Of a stretch of 42,413 bases of DNA, positions 1 through 7,088 are shown in pieces. Source of the stretch: an uncultured Victivallales bacterium (GTDB lineage Bacteria; Verrucomicrobiota; Lentisphaeria; Oligosphaerales; JAFGRS01). The stretch is taken from positions 1-42,413 of the forward strand of contig CAILKC010000263.1 of NCBI GenBank assembly GCA_903834675.1, in the 5' to 3' direction. Below the pieces are notes generated by a model. It had not been told where the DNA came from, searched no databases, and saw nothing but the letters and a program-made list of their open reading frames with translations. Position 1 is the first letter of the stretch; every line of letters starts with the position of its first letter. Made by a program: the position numbers and the translations under genes.

Positions 1-19
1 GACCTCAGCGCGAACCGAG

Positions 20-141
20 GGCAGATAGCTCGCCCCTACAGGGCTCAAACCCATAACCATTCTATTCCCAGGGCGTTGCCCTGGGCTGGTATGGCAACGC
101 GCCTTCAGCGCTTCAGACGGACTCTCTTATTGCACAGGTCG
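20..141. repeat. Half copy of palindromic dispersed repeat
   Basis: This stretch matches the reverse complement of 30622-30743 at about 117 of 122 positions. It holds the palindromic core CCCAGGGCGTTGCCCTGGG followed by CTGGTATG, and ends in TTATTGCACAGGTCG, which is the terminal inverted repeat of the 30.6-kb copy. Only one arm is present; upstream of about position 20 the similarity stops, so the partner arm is either outside the window or absent. It lies directly upstream of the propeller gene at 181 and may contribute hairpins to its leader. No coding function is supported. Confidence 0.8.
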
Positions 142-180
142 AAAGAACAGGTGCGGCTGCACCCCATTCTGGAGCCGTGA

Positions 181-1887
181 ATGCCAGCTTACACCTCGAC
201 GCCCGGTCCCTGGCGGGACACGGCCCGGCAACTGCTGGTCTGCCTGCTTGCCGTCTGCCTGGTCACCGGCTTCTTCGCGGCGGTCGAAACCGCGTCTCGC
301 CGGGCGGTGGTACGTGAACTCGATCCGCTGAACCAGGTAGCGCTGACCCAGCTCAAGCAAGCCGCCGCCCGGCATGCGCAGGATGACGCTCTCAAGGAGG
401 CTTTCCGAGAGGTGGACGAGCAGGCTCGCGCCGGCTTCTTCCGAGCCCGCGCCATGCAGCGTCGTGGCGCCGCCATTCTGGCGGGAACCGTGCTCCTGGC
501 CTTGGCCGCCCTGCACGGGCTGCTGCGCCTGTCGCGCCGACCGCCGGTGCCCGGCCAACTCCCCGGCGAGGAGGATCCGACGGGCGTCTTGGTGCGGCGT
601 GGGCTTCTGGCCGCTGCCATCACCGCGGGCGTTTTCGCGCTGATCCTGTCACGTCGGGTCACGACACCGACTGACACGGAGGCGAAGACGCCCGGCAAGG
701 CCGTGGCCAGCGCCGCGGAGCCCGCGTTCGATGTCGACCCGACCCAGTGGCCAGCCTTCCGGGGGATCGGCGGCCTCGGCGCTACCAGCGGCAGCGCGCC
801 CACGGATTGGGATGGCCCCGCGGGCCGCAATGTTCTTTGGAAGCAGCGCCTGCCCCGTCCTGGCTTCAGCAGCCCGATCGTTTGGAACGACCGCGTCTAC
901 GTCACCGGGGCCGACGCGCAGGCCCGCGAGCTGTACTGCCTCGATGCCAAGGACGGCAAACTGCTATGGACCGCCCCCACGACGGCGATCGTCGGCTCGC
1001 CCGAGAAGCTCCCCGAGGTCGGTGAGGACACGGGCTTCGCCGCGTCCACGCCGGTGACCGATGGCCAGCGCGTGGCCGCCATCTTCGCCACCGGCGACCT
1101 CATCGTGGTGGACCGGGACGGGCGTCGGCTGTGGGCTCGCAATCTCGGCGTGCCCAGCAACCCCTACGGCCATGCCTCCTCGCTGCAACTGCACCGTGGG
1201 CGCATCATGGTGCAATACGACCACTTTGGCAAGGCGTGCTTGCTGGGGCTGGATGCCACTTCGGGAAACACGCTGTGGGAGCAGGCCCGCGAGGTGCGCG
1301 CGTCCTGGGCCTCGCCCATCCTGGTGCGCGAGGCCAAAGGCGTCGTCGCGGTGCTCAATGCCGAACCCTTCGCCGAGGCTTTTGATGCGGAGACTGGCGC
1401 CAAACGGTGGTCCTGCAAGTGCATGGGCGGCGAGGTGGGACCGTCACCGGCCTACAGCAACGGATTGGCCTTCGTGACCACGGACTACGTCACTCTGGCC
1501 GCTATCCGGCTCAGCGGCCCCGAGGCGGGGACCATCGCTTGGGAGACCGCCGAAGAGCTGCCCGATGTGTCCAGCCCGCTGGCCGTGCAGGGCCTCCTCT
1601 TCGTTGCCACGGGCGCCGGGGTCGTCAGTTGCTACGATGCCGCCACCGGTAAGCTGCACTGGCGCCAGGAAACCGCGGAGGGGTACTACTCCTCACCCGT
1701 GGCCGCCGCGGGCCGCGTGTATCTGGTGGACCGCAAAGGCACGACTCGCATCTTCCAGGCCGCCGCAGTCTACACCTCCGTGGCCGAGTGTGCCTTGGGT
1801 GAAGCCGTCGTCAGCACCCCCGCCATTGCCGGTGGTAGGCTGTACCTGCGCGGCTTTGACCACCTGTACTGCATCGGCACCCGATAG
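181..1887 (+). CDS. Membrane-anchored PQQ-like beta-propeller repeat protein
   Basis: The 568-residue protein has hydrophobic segments near residues 17-36, 95-116 and 140-158. A charged, probably helical stretch lies between the first two (45-93). A large C-terminal domain (about 185-568) opens with WPAFRG, the usual entry of PQQ-like/WD-type quinoprotein propellers. Repeated blades follow, with patterns such as LYCLDAKDGKLLW, LLGLDATSGNTLWE and SCYDAATGKLHW. Such propellers serve as scaffolds (BamB-like) or as dehydrogenase folds. I see no clear PQQ or calcium ligands, so a catalytic role is not supported. The propeller is probably extracytoplasmic. The ATG at 181 is the first start after the upstream repeat. 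The substrate or partner is unknown. Confidence 0.85.
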   Translation: MPAYTSTPGPWRDTARQLLVCLLAVCLVTGFFAAVETASRRAVVRELDPLNQVALTQLKQAAARHAQDDALKEAFREVDEQARAGFFRARAMQRRGAAILAGTVLLALAALHGLLRLSRRPPVPGQLPGEEDPTGVLVRRGLLAAAITAGVFALILSRRVTTPTDTEAKTPGKAVASAAEPAFDVDPTQWPAFRGIGGLGATSGSAPTDWDGPAGRNVLWKQRLPRPGFSSPIVWNDRVYVTGADAQARELYCLDAKDGKLLWTAPTTAIVGSPEKLPEVGEDTGFAASTPVTDGQRVAAIFATGDLIVVDRDGRRLWARNLGVPSNPYGHASSLQLHRGRIMVQYDHFGKACLLGLDATSGNTLWEQAREVRASWASPILVREAKGVVAVLNAEPFAEAFDAETGAKRWSCKCMGGEVGPSPAYSNGLAFVTTDYVTLAAIRLSGPEAGTIAWETAEELPDVSSPLAVQGLLFVATGAGVVSCYDAATGKLHWRQETAEGYYSSPVAAAGRVYLVDRKGTTRIFQAAAVYTSVAECALGEAVVSTPAIAGGRLYLRGFDHLYCIGTR

Positions 1888-1983
1888 CGCCTCGGGCGGG
1901 GCAGGGCAGCCCGCGGGGTCATGGCCTCCGGTGCCAGCGCCCCCATCCCGCGGTGCTGCGGCCGGCCGGTCCCGAGGCGGCGA

Positions 1984-2412
1984 TCAGCCCGGCGCGCGCG
2001 CCGCCGACCGTCGCCGGGCGCTGCGGTAGCGCCAGTCGATCCCCTGGGCATCCAACCAGTGCTCGAACTCCGTAACGGTCGCGAAGCGGACGCTGTAGAG
2101 GGGACCGTCGTGCTCGCAAGCGTTCGGCGGGCGACCGTGTTCGCGGCACAGCCGTGGGCGCACCGCGTAGCGGCGGCAGCGCCCGTCGGCGTCGAGCTCG
2201 AGGCAGGGGCTGTCGAAGGCCAGGAACCAGGAACCCGCGGCATCCAGGAAGACGCTGACGCCACGGTGCAGGAGGTACCAGCGGACATCGTCATAGTCGC
2301 GCTTGGTGCGTGGCGGGTCGATCTCGGTTGCCAGGTAGCGGCAACACAGTGCAGCGCAGGCCGCGCATGGGGGGCCGACAGGGCGAACCTGCCGCCGGGG
2401 GATGTGGCTCAT
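1984..2412 (-). CDS. YkgJ-type cysteine-cluster (zinc/iron chelating) protein
   Basis: From the ATG at 2412 the protein has 142 residues; an upstream in-frame ATG at 2451 would add 13. It carries CAACAALCC, the C-x2-C-x3-CC signature of the YkgJ/UPF0153 family. Further cysteines follow in the order expected of that family: DSPCLELDADGRC, RPRLCREHG and a late ACEHDG. These cysteines are thought to bind a metal (Zn or an Fe-S centre), and the biochemical role of the family is not established. The gene converges on the propeller gene, with 96 bp between the two stops. The C-terminus is basic. A hairpin repeat unit (2491-2540) lies between its start and the permease stop. Confidence 0.82.
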   Translation of the reverse strand: MSHIPRRQVRPVGPPCAACAALCCRYLATEIDPPRTKRDYDDVRWYLLHRGVSVFLDAAGSWFLAFDSPCLELDADGRCRRYAVRPRLCREHGRPPNACEHDGPLYSVRFATVTEFEHWLDAQGIDWRYRSARRRSAARAPG

Positions 2413-2490
2413 CGGCTCACCAACCTTGGGTTCGCTGGGGGACACCAACACCTTCGCCGCTGTGAAGACATGCCATCAACCGAGCGAGGG

Positions 2491-2540
2491 GGATACGGCG
2501 GAAGCCTCCCGCAGGCGGGAAGCAGGACCGCCGGCTCCAG
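2491..2540. repeat. GATAC-hairpin-GGCTCCAG repeat unit (variant 2)
   Basis: The unit begins GGATAC and ends GGCTCCAG, as in the tandem array at 35621. The outer stem GGCGG (2497-2501) pairs with CCGCC (2528-2532). The interior holds a second stem, cctcccgc/gcgggaagc. It is a single copy in the short gap between the YkgJ-type gene and the permease gene. Because the ends match the other family members while the hairpin differs, I treat it as a member of the same modular repeat family. Confidence 0.6.
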
Positions 2541-2563
2541 CGGAGCCCCCGGGCTGTGGCCGG

Positions 2564-4003
2564 TCACTTGTCCAGGAAGGCGCAACCGCAGATGTAAGTT
2601 CCCCATTCCGACCCGAAGAACAGCCCGGCAAGGGTCGCCATGACCGTGATACTGACGACGTACACCAGCAGCCGCTTCCAGCCGATTTCGCGCCAGACGA
2701 TGATCATGCCGGGCAGGCTCAGGCCGGGCGCCGTCAGGATCAGCGCCATGGCGGGCCCGATGCCCATCCCCATGACCTTCAGCATCGCCTTGGCAAAGGC
2801 GACCTCGGTCAGGATCGGAAAGTACATCAGGGCCCCGAAGACGGCGGCAGCCAGATTTGCCCCCACGCCGTTGTTGCCGCTCATCCAGCGGGTCACGGTC
2901 AGGGGTGTATACAGGGCCAGCAGGCCAATGATAAGGACCGCCGGCAGCAGGATCGGCACCACCAGGCGCACCATCTGCCAGGTTTCCTTGAGCCAGGACA
3001 AGGTGTTATCACGCCCCAGGCGCGTCGCGGCCAAGCCGACGATGGCCAGGGCGGCGGGCAACGTGGTCAGCAGGCGCCAGGTCAGCGGCAGGGTGAAGGA
3101 CCCCAGCACCAGCAGGTACAGCAGCAGCCCGACCAGAACCGCCGTCACCCGGGGACTTGGCCCGCGGCTGATGGTCGGCAGGGGAGCGCGGCTTGGCCGG
3201 TCTTTGGACAGGTCGCCGAAGAGGCGAGCCATGATCACCCCGACGACCACGGAAATCACGGCTACGGCCAGGGTTCGAAACACCCCCATAGGCACGCCGA
3301 TCACCTGGCAGGTGAAGACGATGGCAACCAGGTTGATCGCCGGACCCGAGTACAGAAAGGCGAAGGCCGGACCGGTGCCCGCGCCGCGCCGCCAGATGCC
3401 CGCAAATAAGGGCACCACATTGCAGGAGCACAGCGACAGCACCATCCCCGACCCCACGGCGGCACCGTAGGCCTTGAAGCGCGAGGCGCCGGGCCCAAGC
3501 AGACCCATCACCGACTGGCTGGGCACAAACGCCGTGATCGCGGCCCCCAGCAGAAAGGCCGGCAGCATCACCGTCAGGATTCCCCAGGTGAGAATGCAGC
3601 AGTGGAAGATGTCGAGAATGCCGTTGAGGGTCGATGACTTCAGGCCGAAATCGACGATCAGCGCCGCGCTCGCGGCCCCGTCCGGCCCCGCCGGCAGCGG
3701 CTTCTCCAATAGTTCACAGGCACGGGCCGAGGCGGTCACGGTCAGCTCTCGCAGCGGGACGGCGCCGACGGTAACGCGGGTGTTGAGAAGGTAGCTTCCG
3801 TCTTCCCGCAGAGGGACCGTGACGGGTTTGAACTGGTCCTCGTGTCCGGGCCAGCGCAGTTCGATCGTGCCCTCGGTCACGGGGCGGTTACTGCCCGCTT
3901 TCACCACAGTGCCACGGACCGCCAGGGCTTGCTGCTCAGCGGCCTGAGCGCCCAGGACAAGGAGCATGGCCAGGGCGAAACAACGCTGGAGACGCACGCT
4001 CAA
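2564..4003 (-). CDS. ArsP/DUF318-type permease with N-terminal secreted domain
   Basis: The 479-residue protein starts with a signal-like segment (residues 1-21). A beta-rich region (about 25-110) resembles a carboxypeptidase-regulatory-like or transthyretin-like fold. Eight or so membrane segments follow from about residue 135. The motif LCSCNVVPLFAGIWRRG near 191-207 and SGPAINL after it are typical of the DUF318/ArsP_1 permease family, whose members export organoarsenicals or metals such as Cu and Zn. Extra thiols at C135-C136 and in the C-terminal ICGC (C472, C474) suggest metal or redox handling. The start overlaps the stop of the upstream lipoprotein gene by 4 bp (ATGA), so the two are probably translationally coupled. 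The transported substrate cannot be told from sequence. Confidence 0.85.
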   Translation of the reverse strand: MSVRLQRCFALAMLLVLGAQAAEQQALAVRGTVVKAGSNRPVTEGTIELRWPGHEDQFKPVTVPLREDGSYLLNTRVTVGAVPLRELTVTASARACELLEKPLPAGPDGAASAALIVDFGLKSSTLNGILDIFHCCILTWGILTVMLPAFLLGAAITAFVPSQSVMGLLGPGASRFKAYGAAVGSGMVLSLCSCNVVPLFAGIWRRGAGTGPAFAFLYSGPAINLVAIVFTCQVIGVPMGVFRTLAVAVISVVVGVIMARLFGDLSKDRPSRAPLPTISRGPSPRVTAVLVGLLLYLLVLGSFTLPLTWRLLTTLPAALAIVGLAATRLGRDNTLSWLKETWQMVRLVVPILLPAVLIIGLLALYTPLTVTRWMSGNNGVGANLAAAVFGALMYFPILTEVAFAKAMLKVMGMGIGPAMALILTAPGLSLPGMIIVWREIGWKRLLVYVVSITVMATLAGLFFGSEWGTYICGCAFLDK

Positions 4004-4548
4004 AAGCCTGCCTTTCTGCGCTCCTCGGCGGGCGGGGCGCTGCCGTCTTCCGGCGGTTCAGGGAGAACCACGGTACGGCCGACTACGGTCTTGAGCTGGA
4101 AGCGCAGGACGCGGCAAACATCCAGGGGGTCCATCGGGCCTTCGAGAAGGACCTTGCCGCCCGCCGCCGCGCCCAGGTCGAACCGCGTGGCGCCTTGGAC
4201 CAGTACCGCCGCGCAGGTGATGCTCTTGGCGGCCATCAGGGCCCGGCCTTCGGCACTCTTCATGTCCAAGATGCGGACCCGGAACACGTCGGGGTTCTGT
4301 GAAGCGACCTGGGCGAGATAGACGCCGATGGCATCCTGGCAGCCATTGTTGACGGGCAGCATAGCCTCGATGGCGATGGGGGCGTCGGCGCTGCCAATCG
4401 TCTTGCCCAGATAGGGCGCCAGACGCGGGCCGCGGGCCGTCGAGTGGCTCTTGCCGCAGGAAACCAGACCCAGCACCAGACCCGCGGCCACACTGACCGC
4501 TAAGGCCCGGCGGACCCTGCCGCGGGGTTGTTGCAAACTGCGCCTCAT
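4000..4548 (-). CDS. Small lipoprotein, possible thioredoxin-like fold, coupled to permease
   Basis: The 182-residue protein has a basic N-terminus, a hydrophobic segment and a lipobox ending LVSC (C31), so it is probably an outer- or inner-membrane lipoprotein. The mature part has a beta-alpha-beta pattern: IEAMLPVNNGC, then VFRVRILDMKS, then ITCAAVLVQG. That is reminiscent of thioredoxin-like domains. The position of a CXXC motif is occupied by a single cysteine (C70, NNGCQDA), with C112 and C145 later. A disulfide-exchange role through the classic motif is therefore not supported; thiol metal binding is an alternative. Its stop overlaps the permease start. The last 15 residues are charged. 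The fold assignment is tentative; the lipobox and the coupling are clear. Confidence 0.7.
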   Translation of the reverse strand: MRRSLQQPRGRVRRALAVSVAAGLVLGLVSCGKSHSTARGPRLAPYLGKTIGSADAPIAIEAMLPVNNGCQDAIGVYLAQVASQNPDVFRVRILDMKSAEGRALMAAKSITCAAVLVQGATRFDLGAAAGGKVLLEGPMDPLDVCRVLRFQLKTVVGRTVVLPEPPEDGSAPPAEERRKAGF

Positions 4549-4972
4549 GTCATCCTGTGACCCCTCCGCCTGAACGCGGTTGCCCGGCGGGTGAACAAAG
4601 GTAAGACTCGGGGCGCGATTCGCGAGAACGCCGCCTGCGGTACGGCGTCCTTTTCACAGGTTCTTCATGGCCACCGCCGGGTTTCCGGCAGATCAGGACG
4701 CGCCAGGGTTCAGTCGGGCCCCCGGCTTGGAGGCCGGACCTACCGGAATGAGACGTGCCGCCGCGGGTCCTATTCCGATCCGGCCGGGACGCGCCGGATC
4801 GCCTGGAGGGCGGCCCTGTCGCAGGCCGTGAGCCTATCGAATCGGCGTGGCCGCCGCGGCGCCGACGCAGCGGCGCCCTTCAACGCCCGGAGTCCGCCGC
4901 GGCGGACTCCAGGCGGAATGGGAAGCGCCTTGAGTCCTACGAGGTTGCTGCAAGTCTCATAGAAGCAAACCC
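4549..4972. other. Non-coding gap with strong palindromes
   Basis: These 424 bp separate the 3' end of the sulfite reductase gene from the lipoprotein gene, both on the minus strand. I see no convincing coding potential. The gap contains GC-rich inverted repeats, including cccggcttggaggccgg near 4722 and a perfect 22-bp palindrome at 4889-4910. Any promoter for the lipoprotein-permease pair must lie in it, but no clear -35/-10 pair was found. Confidence 0.6.
4889..4910. other. Perfect 22-bp palindrome downstream of sulfite reductase
   Basis: The two 11-base halves (GGAGTCCGCCG and its exact complement) form a perfect palindrome, 62 bp past the sulfite reductase stop. It is followed by CAGG, so the right edge reads GGACTCCAGG, similar to the GGCTCCAG ends of the hairpin repeat family. 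No run of T follows on either strand. A factor-independent terminator is therefore only a weak possibility; a diverged repeat unit or a protein-binding site is as likely. Confidence 0.45.
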
Positions 4973-7036
4973 CTAGGGAGTTGACAGGCGCCCTCCGGGC
5001 GGGTGGAACTGCAGATTGGCATCCAGGGTGGTGTAGAGGAGTTTGACCCGATCCCGGAGGCGGCCCACGGCGTCTTCGGCGCCCAGCAGAGCCTCTTTCC
5101 TGCCCTGGATGTAAGCGTGGGCCTGAGCCAACAAGGGTCTGAACTCCTCGCCGACCAGCCCCGGGTTGACGAAGTGTGTCGCAAATTCCCTGAACACCAC
5201 TTCCGGGTCCTGCGCGTCGACGCCGCGGGTGATCAGCAGAGCGCGGGCGGTGGGCAGCAGCATGGCGAACGGTTCCGTGGCTCTCCCGGCCTCCGCCAGG
5301 TCCGCCACGATCACGGCAAAGACACCGGTGCCGCACTCGCCGGCGCCCCGTCCGGCCAGGGAGAAGTCCTCGTCTACCCCAAAGTCGCGATAGAAGTCCG
5401 GGCGCTCTGCATACGGGGGTATTTTGGCATAGTCGGCCACGATCCCCTCGAAGTGTGCTGAACCCAGGCGGTCGAAATAGGCGGCAAACAACTCCCCTGG
5501 CTGACGCCGCCGTTCGAAGTCAGCGGCCAGCGCGCTCAGCAGGTCTGGCAAGGCTTTGGCGGGGATCTCGCCGACGCGGACACCCAGCCGGGCCCCCGCA
5601 GCTCCACAGCGTCCCCCCAGGGTGATGCGATAGGAGGGGAGCAGACGGCCCTCGGCGCGCTGAGCGGTGCCGAAGAACCCGAGTGGCGCGATGGGCTGTT
5701 GGCCGCAGGCATTCGGGCAGCCATTGAGGTGGATATCGAGGGCCTCCAAGGTATCGGCCGAGACCCCGCTCTGGCCCAATCCCTCCGCCGCGGCCCGGGC
5801 CGCGTTCCGGGCCAGGGAAAGCCCAAGGCGGCAGGTCGAGGCGCCGGCGCAGACCACAAAGCGTTCCAACGGCGTCGGCGTCAGGACGTCGATCGACAGC
5901 CGCCGCAATTCGGCGGCCAGAGCCGTGAGGTCATCCTCCTTGACAAAGCGCAGCAGCAGATTCTGACCGATCGTGGTCCGCAGCCCCCGGTCGCCGCTGA
6001 AGCGCCCCGCCAGGGCAGCGACATGGCTCAGGTCGTCCGCCGAGAGGAAACCCAGCGGCAGAGGCAGTGGCACGGTGACGAATCCGGCCTGGCGCTGCGG
6101 CAGGTACCGGACGCCGGAGCGTATCTGTGTGGCGGGCGGAGCGAAGTTTGCAGCCGGGCAGTCGTCGTTGCGGGAAACCGGTCCATGCCACTCGGGGACA
6201 CCCTCGTCAACCAGGCGCGCCATCTCGCTCGTGAAAGCCGCCCGGAAGGCCTCAATCCCGATCTTCTCGAAGACGAACCGTAACCGCGCCTTATGCCTGT
6301 TGCTGCGGTCTCCGAGTTGGTCGAACAGCCGCCGTACGGCTTCCGCAACCCGGATTGTCGCGGTCACGGGAACCCAGTCGAGCAGGGGGTCGGCCAGGCG
6401 CGAGTGTGCCCCCATGCCGCCCCCCGCAACGACGCGGAACCCCGGCTCGCGGTTCCGATACTCCGCGATGAAGCCGAGGTCCGCCACCTGCGCCAGGGCA
6501 CAGTCGGCGGGGCAACCGCTGCAAGCGATCTTGTACTTCCTGGGCAGGTTGTAGCTGCCGACCAAGCCCAGGAGGTACTCCGTGACCCCCTGGACCACCG
6601 GAGTGACATCGAAGCGTTCACTGGGGCAGACTCCGGCGTAGGGGCAGGCCGTGAGGTTGCGCACGGTGTTCCCGCCGCCGCCCTTGCTGGTCAGTCCGAC
6701 CTCCAGGAGGCGACGCATGAGGGTCGGAGTGTCCCGAATCGAGACCTCATGAAGCTGGATGTCCTGCCGGGTCGTGACATGCAGGAGGCCGTTGCCAAAC
6801 TCGCGGCTCAGCTCGGCCAGACGGCGCGACTGCGCCTCGGTCACCGCGCCGCCGGCCACCCGCACCCGCAGCATGAAGGCGCCGTCGCGGCGCTGCTCGT
6901 ACACGCCGCGCGGCACGCGTTTAGCTTTGAGGATGGGCGCCGGCAACTCCCCGGAGAGGAAGCGGCGGACCTCCTGCTCGTAGGCGTCGATGTCAGCCGC
7001 CAGGTCCGGCGGCAGGCTGTAGTAGGCTTGGTTCAT
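4973..7036 (-). CDS. Ferredoxin-type nitrite/sulfite reductase (assimilatory sulfite reductase by context)
   Basis: This is a siroheme/4Fe-4S reductase that would turn sulfite to sulfide as the last step of the cys operon. The start at 7036 (MNQAYYS) has an AAAGGAAAG-type ribosome site; the open frame upstream runs into the cysN end and is discarded. In the 687-residue product the canonical cluster ligands are C396, C402, C440 and C444 (CAGASTC, GCPNAC). The N-terminal half carries a second set with the same spacing: C131, C137, C175 and C179 (CPYAGVC, GCPADC). After about residue 545 there is a helical extension of some 140 residues not found in minimal family members. The family also contains nitrite reductases; sulfite is inferred from the cysHDN neighbours. 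Confidence 0.88.
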   Translation of the reverse strand: MNQAYYSLPPDLAADIDAYEQEVRRFLSGELPAPILKAKRVPRGVYEQRRDGAFMLRVRVAGGAVTEAQSRRLAELSREFGNGLLHVTTRQDIQLHEVSIRDTPTLMRRLLEVGLTSKGGGGNTVRNLTACPYAGVCPSERFDVTPVVQGVTEYLLGLVGSYNLPRKYKIACSGCPADCALAQVADLGFIAEYRNREPGFRVVAGGGMGAHSRLADPLLDWVPVTATIRVAEAVRRLFDQLGDRSNRHKARLRFVFEKIGIEAFRAAFTSEMARLVDEGVPEWHGPVSRNDDCPAANFAPPATQIRSGVRYLPQRQAGFVTVPLPLPLGFLSADDLSHVAALAGRFSGDRGLRTTIGQNLLLRFVKEDDLTALAAELRRLSIDVLTPTPLERFVVCAGASTCRLGLSLARNAARAAAEGLGQSGVSADTLEALDIHLNGCPNACGQQPIAPLGFFGTAQRAEGRLLPSYRITLGGRCGAAGARLGVRVGEIPAKALPDLLSALAADFERRRQPGELFAAYFDRLGSAHFEGIVADYAKIPPYAERPDFYRDFGVDEDFSLAGRGAGECGTGVFAVIVADLAEAGRATEPFAMLLPTARALLITRGVDAQDPEVVFREFATHFVNPGLVGEEFRPLLAQAHAYIQGRKEALLGAEDAVGRLRDRVKLLYTTLDANLQFHPPGGRLSTP

Positions 7037-7088
7037 CAGGCTTTCCTTTCGATCCTTCCAGGTCTGCCATGGCAGCTCCGCAATGGCT

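Noticed and set aside
4889..4910. Factor-independent terminator for the cys operon
   Set aside because: The stem is perfect but no T-tract follows on the minus strand.
4591..4962. Small plus-strand ORFs in the gap before the sulfite reductase
   Set aside because: Arg-rich composition, no ribosome site, no similarity I can recognise, and strong palindromes in the DNA.
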